In this document: piece after piece, positions 8,908 through 17,249 of the stretch
Layout: each line of letters opens with the position of its first letter
How positions within the stretch are numbered: position 1 is the first letter of the stretch
NCBI GenBank assembly: GCA_003140175.1
Contig: PLJD01000068.1
Span: 579 to 47,415, forward strand
DNA from: Actinomycetota bacterium
GTDB taxonomy: Bacteria; Actinomycetota; Acidimicrobiia; IMCC26256; PALSA-555
Direction of reading: 5' to 3'
DNA: 46,837 bases
The notes under the pieces: model-generated
The model's database searches: none
Seen by the model: only the letters and a program-made list of their open reading frames with translations
Told to the model about the DNA's origin: nothing
Program-made: the position numbers and the translations under genes

Positions 8908-9417
8908 ATGACGCAGCAACCGAGCGAAGCGATGGGACACGGCGTCAAGCAGCGCGGCGTCATCCGCATGACGCCCGCGGAGATCGACGAGTTTCTCCAA
9001 GGGCGGCGCACGATGAACTGCGCAACCATCAACCACGACGGCAGCATTCATCTCGTTGCCATGTGGTATGGCTTCCTCGAAGGCTCCCCGGCGCTCGAGA
9101 CGAAGGCCAAGAGCCAGAAGGTGCAGAACCTGCGACGCGACTCCCAGATCACCGGTCTCCTCGAGGACGGGAACAGCTACGAGGAGCTCCGGGGTGTGGA
9201 GCTGGTCGGGCACGCCGAGATCGTCGATGACCCGAAACGGATGTTCGAGCTCGGGATCAGCGTCTTCGAGCGCTACCAGGGCATCGAGTACAAGGAAGAG
9301 TTGCGGCCCATCGTCGAGCAGATGCTGCACAAGCGCGTGGTCGTCAAAATCAACGTCGAGCGTGTCGTGTCATGGGATCACGGGAAGCTCGGCCTGCCGA
9401 GCACGACCGCCAGGTAG
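8908..9417 (+). CDS. Pyridoxamine 5'-phosphate oxidase-fold protein (PPOX class)
   Basis: This 169-residue protein has the split-barrel flavin/F420-binding fold. The order is RMTPAEIDEFLQ, TMNCATINHDGSIHL (strands 1-2), MWYGFLEG, then a strand with TKAKSQKVQNLRRD that often contacts cofactor phosphate. Members bind FMN, F420 or heme; in F420-rich actinobacteria many are F420-dependent reductases, but the sequence does not settle which. TAGCCT at 8896-8901, just before the ATG, looks like a -10 hexamer for a nearly leaderless transcript. The 3' end overlaps the methyltransferase start by 46 bases. Confidence 0.82.
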   Translation: MTQQPSEAMGHGVKQRGVIRMTPAEIDEFLQGRRTMNCATINHDGSIHLVAMWYGFLEGSPALETKAKSQKVQNLRRDSQITGLLEDGNSYEELRGVELVGHAEIVDDPKRMFELGISVFERYQGIEYKEELRPIVEQMLHKRVVVKINVERVVSWDHGKLGLPSTTAR

Positions 9418-10154
9418 CGCCGGGGCGCCTGTACGAGCAGATCGGCGTCGGCTACACGCGCCACCGGCGCCCCGACCCGCGGATCGTGGCCCGGCTCGAC
9501 GACGCCCTCGGTGCCGCTCGCCGGATCCTCAACGTCGGAGCCGGCGCCGGCTCCTACGAGCCGACCGGCCGTCAGGTGGTGGCGGTCGAGCCCTCGCCGG
9601 TGATGCTGGCTCAGCGTCCTCGGACGGCGGCGCCCGTCGTTCGAGGCGTGGCCGAAGCGCTCCCGTTCCCGGATGAACGCTTCGACGTGGCGCTCGCCGT
9701 GCTCACCCTCCAACACTGGACCGACCCGATCGCCGGCTTGCGCGAGCTCCGCCGGGTCGCTCGACGCCAGGTGGTGCTCCACTACGAGCCCGGCTTCGAG
9801 TACTGGCTGACCAGCGAGTACCTACCGCAGCTGCGGGAGCTCGACGTCGGCCATGTCCTGACCGTCGCCGACGTGGTCGCAGCGCTGGGTGGCGCGGCGG
9901 TGACCACGATCAAAGTGCCGCACGACTGCGTCGACGGGTTCTTTGCCGCCTACTGGCGGCGCCCCGCCGCGTACCTCGAGCGTTCCGTACGCGACGCGAT
10001 CTCGATGTTCGCCCGGATACCCGACGAGGACGTGCAGCCCGGGCTGCGACGCCTGGACCGGGACCTGGCCTCGGGTTCGTGGCGCGACGGCCACGCCGAC
10101 CTGCTCGAGCTCGACGAGCTCGACGCCGGCTATCGGCTCATCGTCGCTGGTTGA
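9372..10154 (+). CDS. Class I SAM-dependent methyltransferase
   Basis: This 260-residue protein has the SAM motif I NVGAGAG at residues 54-60, then a strand ending VAVEPSPVML (motif II acidic residue), LPFPDERFDVALAV (motif III/IV region) and LRELRRVAR. This is the Methyltransf_11 pattern. It could methylate a small molecule; the acceptor is unknown. Starting at ATG 9372 it overlaps the PPOX-fold gene by 46 bases. No ATG, GTG or TTG lies between that stop and the SAM fold, so the overlap seems real unless a CTG is used. It converges on the glycosyltransferase remnant, with 22 bases between the stops. Confidence 0.85.
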   Translation: MGSREARPAEHDRQVAPGRLYEQIGVGYTRHRRPDPRIVARLDDALGAARRILNVGAGAGSYEPTGRQVVAVEPSPVMLAQRPRTAAPVVRGVAEALPFPDERFDVALAVLTLQHWTDPIAGLRELRRVARRQVVLHYEPGFEYWLTSEYLPQLRELDVGHVLTVADVVAALGGAAVTTIKVPHDCVDGFFAAYWRRPAAYLERSVRDAISMFARIPDEDVQPGLRRLDRDLASGSWRDGHADLLELDELDAGYRLIVAG

Positions 10155-10176
10155 TCCGGTCGACGTCAGCGCTCGG

Positions 10177-11046
10177 TCACGCCGATCGCTCGAGGAGCTG
10201 GACGTGGAGCCCGTCGCCGACGGGTAAGTCGGCTCGGAATCGATGGAACTGCGCCCGCTCGGCGGGTGTGATCTGGGCGGCCGCACTCGAGTCATTCAGA
10301 ATCCCGACTCGTCCGATGCCATCGGGCCCGGAAATGTACAAGGCGGTCTGGCAGTTCGAGAGGTCAGCGGCGAGGGTGCGGCCCGTGACGTGCGGAAGAA
10401 AGCTCAGGTCGATGAAGACGAGGGGCACTCCGCGCGTCTCGGCGACGAAACCGAGCGTGTTCCCGTTGATCACCGCTTGGGACTCGAGGAGACAGACCGT
10501 CAACCCGCGGTGCGGGGCGAGTCGCGCCAGGGCGTTTGCCAGCGCCTGCACGACCGGCGTGGCGTCGTCGGGGGCGCCCGGTCGCCGGGTGTAGTCCAAC
10601 TGGGTCCCGGCCAAGGGGAGCACCAGCGGAAACGATGTCGGACCGGCGGCGATCGTGATGCTTCCGGTGCTGGGGAACGGCGCGATAAACGTCACGAACT
10701 GCCAGCTCAGGGCCACCACGGCCACGCTGAGGACACCAACTTGGAGCGTCCGGGGTCGGATCGCCACGACGGCCCCGGCGGCGAGCACCGCCAGACCCGT
10801 GGTCCCGGGAGCGAGGTACCGCACGTCTTGGTTGTGGGATACGGCAAGGACGACGAACGCGACACCGAACCAGCAGACCGGGATCGCGATCCGGGCCAAG
10901 TTGTGCCGACCGGGCCGACGCCATGACCACGACCGGGCGCCCAGCGCCGTCGCCACGACGATGACGAGGACCAGGATCAGCCCGATCCCCGAGTCGAGCG
11001 TCAAGGCGGCGAAGGCCAGGAAGGCGTGGAGGGTCAGTGGGTTGCG
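10177..11046 (-). CDS. GT39-type membrane glycosyltransferase, C-terminal part after frameshift
   Basis: This reading frame continues the protein encoded at 11034-11876 after a -1 shift near 11040. It carries further hydrophobic segments (LIVLVIVVATALGA-like, VCWFGVAFVVLAV, AVLAAGAVVAI, VLSVAVVALSW) and then a soluble C-terminal domain of about 140 residues. SHNQDVRYL resembles the loop seen in ArnT/PMT-like enzymes. There is no convincing start codon of its own near the junction, so it is best read as the second half of one roughly 570-residue protein. It may not be translated as the sequence stands. Type and stop (10177) are clear; functionality is doubtful. Confidence 0.7.
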   Translation of the reverse strand, partial: RNPLTLHAFLAFAALTLDSGIGLILVLVIVVATALGARSWSWRRPGRHNLARIAIPVCWFGVAFVVLAVSHNQDVRYLAPGTTGLAVLAAGAVVAIRPRTLQVGVLSVAVVALSWQFVTFIAPFPSTGSITIAAGPTSFPLVLPLAGTQLDYTRRPGAPDDATPVVQALANALARLAPHRGLTVCLLESQAVINGNTLGFVAETRGVPLVFIDLSFLPHVTGRTLAADLSNCQTALYISGPDGIGRVGILNDSSAAAQITPAERAQFHRFRADLPVGDGLHVQLLERSA

Positions 11047-11876
11047 GTCGTGCCGATCGCGAGCTGGCCTCCCGTCGCGGAGCGGAGATACGCCAACGCG
11101 GGACTGAGGTTGACCACGTACCAGGGGAGCGCAACCAGGAGAGCCACGACGCCGGCGAGGATCAGATTCGCGGCCTGGCGACGCGGCGCGACCCGGACCG
11201 GCAGCGCCAGCGAGGCGAGCACTGGCGCGAGGAGGATGCCGGGCCCGGTCATCTTCGTCAGCGCGGCGAGCCCCACCAGCACGCCCGCGACCACGGCCCA
11301 ACCGCGTCGTTCGAAGCCGTCCGAGAGGACGATGCTCATCACCGCCAACGCGGCGAGGAGCACGAGCAAGATGTCGACTAGCGTCGTGCGACTCAGGCCG
11401 TAGATGATCGTGCAGGTGGACACGAACACCGCGGCCGGAAACGCGGCCCGTTGGCCGTAGAGGTGAGCCGCGATTACTGCCGTCGCGATCACGACACCGC
11501 AGAGCATCAGGGTGTTCGCAACGAGGGACGCGTCGACACCTTGGCCGATCGCCTCGAAGGGCGTGATGACGAGCATGTACAGGGGCGGATAGCTCGGGTT
11601 GGTGTGATAGATCGCCGAGACGGCGCTCCCGACACCACGCTGATGGAAGGCGCTCCGCCACTGGAATACGAGGTGCAGATAGAGCGCCTGATCCCATGCC
11701 GGAGCCTGGTGATCTCGGGCGATCCACACCAGATTCGCGACCAGCACAACCCCGACGGTCACGAGGACACCCACGCGGGTGGCGGTGGACCATCGGCCGG
11801 TGGCCGAGATCGCGGGGTGTGCCCCGGCTCCAGGCACGGTCGGACCGTCGGCGCGCCGGGCTTCGTCGATGGACAT
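11034..11876 (-). CDS. GT39-type membrane glycosyltransferase, N-terminal part (frameshifted)
   Basis: This 280-residue frame begins with a cytosolic tail and then a membrane span (VGVLVTVGVVLVANLVW). After it comes the exoplasmic loop PAWDQALYLHLVF, matching the catalytic acidic loop of ArnT/PMT-like GT-C glycosyltransferases, and then at least five more hydrophobic helices. Such enzymes move a sugar from a polyprenyl-phosphate donor to a lipid or protein outside the membrane. The frame ends abruptly after GTTATH at 11034, in the middle of the helix-rich domain, while homologous-looking sequence continues in the -1 frame. One missing base explains this. The ATG at 11876 overlaps no other gene; the D-aminoacylase paralog ends up to 52 bases upstream on the same strand. 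Confidence 0.75.
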   Translation of the reverse strand: MSIDEARRADGPTVPGAGAHPAISATGRWSTATRVGVLVTVGVVLVANLVWIARDHQAPAWDQALYLHLVFQWRSAFHQRGVGSAVSAIYHTNPSYPPLYMLVITPFEAIGQGVDASLVANTLMLCGVVIATAVIAAHLYGQRAAFPAAVFVSTCTIIYGLSRTTLVDILLVLLAALAVMSIVLSDGFERRGWAVVAGVLVGLAALTKMTGPGILLAPVLASLALPVRVAPRRQAANLILAGVVALLVALPWYVVNLSPALAYLRSATGGQLAIGTTATH

Positions 11877-11928
11877 GGCTCGCCTCAGGGGACGCGCGTC
11901 GAGCGCCCAGCAGGACCCGGCCGGTTGC

Positions 11929-13647
11929 TCAAGCGGGAGCTGCGCTCACCGTCTCGGTGTCCCGCCCCGATCGCAGCAGCGACCCGGGCCGGTCGCCGGT
12001 CAGCTCCGTCCCGCGAACGATCTCGACGCCGTTGACGAGGACGTGCTCGATGCCCTCGGCGCCGGCGTACAGGCGTCCGGCACCGGCGGGGAGGTCGTTG
12101 CGCCACTCGACGGGTGACGGTGCGACACGAGTCGCGTCGAGGACGACCAGATCCGCGAACCAGCCCTCGGCGATTCGGCCCCGGTTCCGGATCCCGTAGA
12201 GCCGGGCCTGACGGTCGGTGAGCAGATGCACCGCCTCTTCGAGTTCCATGAGTCCGCGTTCGCGGCACGACCGCAGCATGGAGGTGCAGTAGGTGAACGT
12301 GGAGAGCATGTCGAGATGCGCGCCGGCGTCCGACGCTCCGACCACGGCGCGGCCGTCGCGCCAGATGTCTCGGCGGAGCTGCCACGATGCGTCGTCGTTG
12401 CCGGCCAGTGGCGGCAGCAGCACGGTGCGGAGCTCGTCAGCCAGGACGATGTCGAGGAGCGCGTCGAAGGGCTCCTGGCCCCGCTCGGTCGCCAGGTCGC
12501 CCACCCGACGTCCGACGAGGGCCTGGTTTTCCGGCGCGAACGCCTCGACGATCGTCAGGTTCTCCCACATGGCGATCCCGCGCAGCACCCCGGCTTCCTT
12601 GGAGGTCGCGCCCTCCTGGAGCCGACGGCGCTCGGCCGGGTCAGCCAACGCGCGCATCTTGTCGGCCGGTGGCAGCGCCATGGTCTTGGCCCAGCCGGGC
12701 AGCGCGTCGAAGACGAACCCCGCCTTGAACGTCAGGTGGGTGCGCATCACGTCGGGCACGGTCAGCGCGACGACGCGGCCACCGCGGGCCGCCGCGTAGT
12801 CCGACGCTTCCAGCGCCTTCCAAGCCAGCGCGGCTCGGGCCGCGTTCGGGACCAGGACATTCCAGTTCAGCGGACGGTCCGCGGCCCGGGACATCGAAGC
12901 CATCAGCGCGAGGTGATCCTCGTTGAAGCCACCAACGGAGGGGATGAACTCGAGGGTGGTGCCCTCGTGCCGACCGGCCTCCCCGGCCAGCGCGACGAGC
13001 TCGTCGGGCGTCGCGGAGCGGGAGGGGACGGGGTTGCCGTCACCGTCGTTGTGGGTCGTGGCCTGCGACGACGAGAAACCCAGACCGCCGGCCTCGAGGG
13101 ACTCGCCGAGGAGGTGGGTCATGGCGTCGACCTGCTCGGGGGTGGCCGCGTTCCCCACCGCGTCGTCGCCCATCACGACACGCCGCAGAGCGCTGTGACC
13201 GACGAGGAATCCCGCGTTGACCGCCAGGTTCCCGTCGATGCGGTCCAGGTACTCGCCGAACGAACGCCAGTCGAAGGGCACTCCCGCGAGCAGAGACTCG
13301 AGCGGCATGCCTTCGACCCGGGCCAGCATCCGAGTCAGATAATCGGTCTCGCTCGGCTCGACGGGCGCGATCGTGAACCCGCAGTTGCCGCCCACGACGC
13401 TGGTGACGCCGTGGAACGGCGACGGCGTGGTCGCGGGGTCCCACAGGACCTGTGCGTCGTAGTGCGTATGGATGTCGATAAACCCGGGTGTGACCACCAG
13501 CCCGTCGGCGTCGATCGTCGTCGCGGCGTCCTCGTCCACGACACCGAGGGCGACGACTCGCCCGTCCCGGATCCCGACGTCGGCTCGGCGTCGGGCACCG
13601 CCGGTTCCGTCGATGACGTCGCCACCTCGGATCACGAGATCGAGCAC
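11929..13647 (-). CDS. N-acyl-D-amino-acid deacylase / D-aminoacylase-like amidohydrolase (paralog 2)
   Basis: This 572-residue protein is a close paralog of the gene at 2675-4405. HTHYDAQ places the metal His at residues 60 and 62 exactly as in the other copy, GNCGFTIAP follows near residue 90, and SDAGAHLD is present late in the protein. The start is GTG at 13647 with GAGGGG about 8 bases upstream; the protein begins MLDLVIRGGD, aligned with the first copy. Unlike paralog 1, I see no KstR-like site in the 79-base divergent gap to the SDR at 13727. The true substrate is unknown; N-acyl-D-amino acids or lipoamino acids are possible for the family. Confidence 0.88.
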   Translation of the reverse strand: MLDLVIRGGDVIDGTGGARRRADVGIRDGRVVALGVVDEDAATTIDADGLVVTPGFIDIHTHYDAQVLWDPATTPSPFHGVTSVVGGNCGFTIAPVEPSETDYLTRMLARVEGMPLESLLAGVPFDWRSFGEYLDRIDGNLAVNAGFLVGHSALRRVVMGDDAVGNAATPEQVDAMTHLLGESLEAGGLGFSSSQATTHNDGDGNPVPSRSATPDELVALAGEAGRHEGTTLEFIPSVGGFNEDHLALMASMSRAADRPLNWNVLVPNAARAALAWKALEASDYAAARGGRVVALTVPDVMRTHLTFKAGFVFDALPGWAKTMALPPADKMRALADPAERRRLQEGATSKEAGVLRGIAMWENLTIVEAFAPENQALVGRRVGDLATERGQEPFDALLDIVLADELRTVLLPPLAGNDDASWQLRRDIWRDGRAVVGASDAGAHLDMLSTFTYCTSMLRSCRERGLMELEEAVHLLTDRQARLYGIRNRGRIAEGWFADLVVLDATRVAPSPVEWRNDLPAGAGRLYAGAEGIEHVLVNGVEIVRGTELTGDRPGSLLRSGRDTETVSAAPA

Positions 13648-13726
13648 GGCGCATCCCCTCTGTCGCGAGTCTGCCGACACGGTAGCGTGCGGCGTTTCGG
13701 GCTGGTGCGGCCAGGGGAGGACGTCG

Positions 13727-14491
13727 ATGGGGACGGTCGCGGTGACAGGCTCCGCGGGCGGGATCGGTGGCGCGATCCGCCGTCGGGTCGAGGCGGCCGG
13801 CCATCGGGTGATCGGTGTGGACCTGCGGGACGCCGAGGTTGTCGCGGACCTTTCCTCTCCCGGCGGGCGGGCTGCGGCGGTGGCGGGCGTCCGCGAGGCG
13901 GCGGGGGGCGCGCTCGACGGGCTCGTGGTGGCCGCCGGGATCGGCGGCAGTACGAGCGCGCCGCCGGCGACGGTCGTCCGGATCAACTACTTCGGGGCGG
14001 TCGCGCTGCTCGAGGGCCTCCACGGAGATCTCGTCGAGGGTGAGTTGCGCGCCGCGGTGGCGATCTCGTCGAACTCCGCGACGGCGGTGCCGCACCCCGA
14101 CCTCACGCTGGTCGAGCACTGCCTAGCCGGCGCCGAGGAGGACGCGGCCGCCGTCACGGACGGGATGGATGGAGAGGCGGTCTACGCCCTCGCCAAGCTG
14201 GCGCTCGCGCGCGTGGTCCGCCGCTTCGCGGTGGCCTGGGCCCCGGACGTGCGCGTCAACGCGGTCGCGCCCGGTCCGGTGCTGACCGCGCTGACCCGGG
14301 CGGCGCTCGAGCATCCGGTGACCGGGGATCTGATCCGCCAGTACCCGGTGCCACTCGATCGGTGGGGTGAACCCAACGAGATCGCAGCCGCGGTGTGGTT
14401 CTTGCTGTCACCGGAGTCGGCGTGGGTGACCGGCAGCATCCTCTTCGTGGACGGCGGCACCGACGCGCTGCTCCGCCCGGACGGCATCTGA
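13727..14491 (+). CDS. 3alpha-hydroxysteroid dehydrogenase/carbonyl reductase-like SDR
   Basis: This 254-residue SDR has TGSAGGIG at residues 7-14 and Asp in IGVDLRDAE, suggesting NAD. It is unusual in having about 35 residues between the catalytic Ser (ISSNSA) and the YALAK Tyr/Lys pair. That insertion, the INYFGA segment and the DGGTDALLRPD tail closely match what I recall of Comamonas testosteroni 3alpha-HSD/carbonyl reductase. Such enzymes oxidise 3alpha-hydroxysteroids to 3-ketones. The ATG at 13727 has GGGGAGG 6 bases upstream, and TAGCGT at 13683-13688 may be a -10 box. The assignment rests on remembered family features, not an alignment. Confidence 0.85.
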   Translation: MGTVAVTGSAGGIGGAIRRRVEAAGHRVIGVDLRDAEVVADLSSPGGRAAAVAGVREAAGGALDGLVVAAGIGGSTSAPPATVVRINYFGAVALLEGLHGDLVEGELRAAVAISSNSATAVPHPDLTLVEHCLAGAEEDAAAVTDGMDGEAVYALAKLALARVVRRFAVAWAPDVRVNAVAPGPVLTALTRAALEHPVTGDLIRQYPVPLDRWGEPNEIAAAVWFLLSPESAWVTGSILFVDGGTDALLRPDGI

Positions 14492-14503
14492 GAGGAGCGC
14501 CCG

Positions 14504-15439
14504 ATGGTCGCCTTCCACCTGAGCGAGCGGGACGAGGAGCGCCACCTCGCCGGCAGCGACGAGCTGTGGGGAGAGTCCTGGTATCACGACTTCGCCGCGG
14601 CCGACGGGGCTTACGGTGGCTACGTCCGGCTCGGGCTCTACCCGAACCTCGGTGTCGTCTGGTACTGGCTGTACCTCGTGCGTCGCGGCCAGCCCCTGGT
14701 GCTCATCCGGGACCACGCCGCGCCCTGCCCGGCGAAGGACGCGCCCCTCGACGTGGTCGGCGACCGCTTCCGGGCCTCGTGGCGCTGCACCGACCCGCTC
14801 ACCACGTGGCACATCACCACCGAGGGCACCGGGATCGCTCTCGCCGATCCCAGCGCCGCCTTCCACGCGGAGCAAGGCCCCGACGTCCCAGTGCGCATCG
14901 ACCTCGAGTGGCGCGGTGCCGCGCCGGCGCTTCCGTACACCGAGACCACCCGCTACGAGCAGGCCGCCTGGGTCGAGGGCGAGATGGTCGTCGGCGACCA
15001 CCGGATCGAGGTCCGATGCCCCGGTGAGCGCGACCACTCGTGGGGACGTCGCGACTGGTGGTCCTTCCCGTGGCTGTGGACGGCCGGCCGCCTCGACGAC
15101 GGAACCTGGTTCCACGGTGTGCGATCCCTAGTAACCGGCGCCGGCGCGTCGAACTTCCAGACCGGCTTCGTCATCGACCCTGACATGACCCTCCACCGGA
15201 TCGAGCAGATCGAGTTCACACCCGAGCTCGACGCCGAGAAGATGCTGGTCCGCGGCGATCTCGAGCTGGGCGGCTTGCAGCTCGCGGTGCGCGCCGAGCT
15301 GCACGCACCGGTGCTGCTCGTCTCGCCCGAGGGGGCGGAGTCCCGCTTTCCGCGCGCGCTCAGCCATTTCGCCACCCCGGACGGGCGGGCCGGGTGCGGG
15401 TGGACCGAGCTGAACTGGCCCGACGGGTGGCCCCGCTGA
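14504..15439 (+). CDS. Conserved actinobacterial protein, CrtC/AttH-like lipocalin superfamily candidate
   Basis: This 311-residue soluble protein has no signal peptide. It is rich in beta strands and Trp, with a core motif RDHSWGRRDW near residue 172. That resembles the DHxWG motif of hydroxyneurosporene synthase (CrtC)/AttH proteins, which hydrate or bind isoprenoid lipids. I believe this corresponds to the paired DUF7064/DUF7065 domains seen beside steroid and terpenoid degradation genes, but that is from memory. It starts 12 bases after the 3alpha-HSD-like gene with GAGAGGAG upstream, so the two are very likely one operon. A role in handling a hydrophobic ring or isoprenoid substrate is an inference. 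Confidence 0.7.
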   Translation: MVAFHLSERDEERHLAGSDELWGESWYHDFAAADGAYGGYVRLGLYPNLGVVWYWLYLVRRGQPLVLIRDHAAPCPAKDAPLDVVGDRFRASWRCTDPLTTWHITTEGTGIALADPSAAFHAEQGPDVPVRIDLEWRGAAPALPYTETTRYEQAAWVEGEMVVGDHRIEVRCPGERDHSWGRRDWWSFPWLWTAGRLDDGTWFHGVRSLVTGAGASNFQTGFVIDPDMTLHRIEQIEFTPELDAEKMLVRGDLELGGLQLAVRAELHAPVLLVSPEGAESRFPRALSHFATPDGRAGCGWTELNWPDGWPR

Positions 15440-15472
15440 GCGCCGCCCGGCCCGGCGTTCCACTGGGGAACG

Positions 15473-16285
15473 GTGGTTGACCCGCAGCGCGCTCCGCTGC
15501 TCTCCAAAGCAGCCTGGTTACGAACCACTGATCTTGTCGCCGCGCTGACCGCCGGTGGTCCCTCCGCGCTCCGGGCTTCGTCGACCCTGCCGGGTTGGGA
15601 TCGGCTGACCGTCGTCTGCCATCTCCGATACGGGGCGTCCGCCTCGCGCCGGATGACGACCGAAGCGCTCAACGGACGACGAACGTCGTTCTACCCGGGC
15701 GGGCGTTCCAACCAGCGGGCCGGCACGCTGGTTCCGAGCGCCGGCGAACGCCCCGCCGACGTCGTCGCGTCCCTCGTCGAGGAGAGCGACCAGCTGCAGA
15801 ACGCCTGGGCCCCGCTGTCGGCCCGGCAATGGCAGACCGCGATCCAAGAGCCAGCCGAGAATCCCGACCTCGGCCGAAGCACGATCGCGCTCCTCGCCCT
15901 CCTGCGCCTGACCGAGGTGGAAATCCACGGTTCCGACCTCGACCTCGGCCTGAGCGACTGGAGTGATGTCTTCGTCGCGAACGCCCTGCCGGTCCGGCTC
16001 GGCTGGGTCGCCACTCGTCGCAGCAACCATCGGCCGATCGCCCGCGGCGTGCAGGGGTCCTGGTTGCTCCGCGCCATCGATGGTCCGTGCTGGCTGGTCT
16101 CCGTCCACGGCGACCGCGTCGCCAGCGAGCCCGCGGAGCCGAACACTCCCGCGGACGCGGTCATCGAAGGGACGGGTCGCGATCTGCTCGCGTTGCTCCT
16201 GGGCCGGCCGCCGAGACGCGCGCTCTCGATGCGCGGTGACACCCGCCTCGCCGGTGCGTTCAGCGAGGCCTTTCCCGGCCCCTAA
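15473..16285 (+). CDS. Maleylpyruvate isomerase family mycothiol-dependent enzyme-like protein
   Basis: This 270-residue protein has an N-terminal DinB-like helical bundle (ASTLPGWDRLTVVCHLRYGA, with the metal-ligand-type His near residue 51) and a C-terminal SCP2-like domain ending in the usual RDLLALLLGRPP segment. Members use mycothiol as a cofactor or mycothiol-dependent fold for isomerisation or thiol transfer. The start is GTG at 15473 with GGGGAA just upstream. It follows the CrtC-like gene by 33 bases and converges on an F420-type oxidoreductase. Its presence supports an actinobacterial (mycothiol-making) host. The substrate is not known. Confidence 0.83.
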   Translation: MVDPQRAPLLSKAAWLRTTDLVAALTAGGPSALRASSTLPGWDRLTVVCHLRYGASASRRMTTEALNGRRTSFYPGGRSNQRAGTLVPSAGERPADVVASLVEESDQLQNAWAPLSARQWQTAIQEPAENPDLGRSTIALLALLRLTEVEIHGSDLDLGLSDWSDVFVANALPVRLGWVATRRSNHRPIARGVQGSWLLRAIDGPCWLVSVHGDRVASEPAEPNTPADAVIEGTGRDLLALLLGRPPRRALSMRGDTRLAGAFSEAFPGP

Positions 16286-16336
16286 GACCCGGCAGGTCGT
16301 TGACGTCCCGGCGAGAAGACGTTGCCTGATGAAGTA

Positions 16337-17233
16337 CTAGCTGCCCATCTTCGCGATGACGTTGGTCGCGAAGTCCTCGGTGGCGGCGAGCTTGGCGTCG
16401 AGGTCTGAGCGGTAGCTGCCACCCTCGGAGCTCGCGGTGAGCATCCAGGGTGCGCACAGCAGGTCCGTGACGCCCGCGTCCTCGAGGCGCCGGTAGAGAT
16501 CGAGGTCGGGCAGCGTCTTGAGCGCGAGGTAGATCACGAACGGCTCGTCGGCCCGACCGGCGGCCCGGAGCGCAGCCTGGACGACCTCGAGGTAATGCCA
16601 GGCTTCGTCGGGGGTGTACGCGCTGGCGCCCAGCCACCCGTCACCAAGAGCCGCGGCGCGCCGGATCGCCGGGGTGCTGTGCCCCCCGATGTAGATGGGG
16701 ATCGGCTGGCGGGGGCACGGGTTCATCTGCATCGGGGGCACGTCGTAGTGCGACCCGTGGTACTCGACCCAGCCGCTGCCCCACAGGGCACGCAGCGCGA
16801 GGATCATGTCGTCGAGGCGCGGACCTCGGGTGGCGAAGTCCTGACCGGTGGCGTCGAACTCTTCTTTGCACCAGCCGACCCCGACGCCGAAGCGCACCCG
16901 GTCGTGCGAGATGAACGCCGCGGTGCCGGCCAGCTTCGCCACCGTGATGAGGTCCCGGGCGGGGGCGATGTAGACGCTCGTCGTGAACGTGAGGTCGGTC
17001 GTCAACGCCGCCATCGCCGAGATGAGGCACCACGAATCGGGCCAGTCAGCCTCGGGTCCCCAGATGGGGGAGCCATCCTCATAGGGCGAGTAGGTGTAGC
17101 GGCTCTGGAGCTCTTGGGGGTAGAAGAGATGGTCGGAGATCGAGATGCCGGCGTAGCCCATCTGGTCCGTCGCCTGGCACAGCTCGAGGAGCTGGTCGGT
17201 CTCGAGGAACGCCACCGATTGGTGGAACCGCAT
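16337..17233 (-). CDS. LLM-class F420-dependent oxidoreductase
   Basis: This 298-residue luciferase-like TIM-barrel protein shows ISISDHLFYP in the first third, FGVGVGWCKEEF in the middle (the GVGxGW motif common to F420-binding members) and IPIYIGGHSTPAIRRAAALGDGW. These are typical of the subgroup annotated as F420-dependent. It would transfer hydride between reduced F420 (or FMN) and an unknown organic substrate. ATG at 17233 follows a GAGAGGGAG purine run. It lies 16 bases downstream of the BKACE gene on the same strand, so it is likely in the same operon and under the palindromic operator at 18208. Confidence 0.9.
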   Translation of the reverse strand: MRFHQSVAFLETDQLLELCQATDQMGYAGISISDHLFYPQELQSRYTYSPYEDGSPIWGPEADWPDSWCLISAMAALTTDLTFTTSVYIAPARDLITVAKLAGTAAFISHDRVRFGVGVGWCKEEFDATGQDFATRGPRLDDMILALRALWGSGWVEYHGSHYDVPPMQMNPCPRQPIPIYIGGHSTPAIRRAAALGDGWLGASAYTPDEAWHYLEVVQAALRAAGRADEPFVIYLALKTLPDLDLYRRLEDAGVTDLLCAPWMLTASSEGGSYRSDLDAKLAATEDFATNVIAKMGS

Positions 17234-17249
17234 CGCTCGCTCTCCCTCT

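Noticed and set aside
16286-16336. Terminator between the mycothiol-family gene and the F420 oxidoreductase
   Set aside because: Only a 4-bp CGTC/GACG pair could be found; too weak to list.
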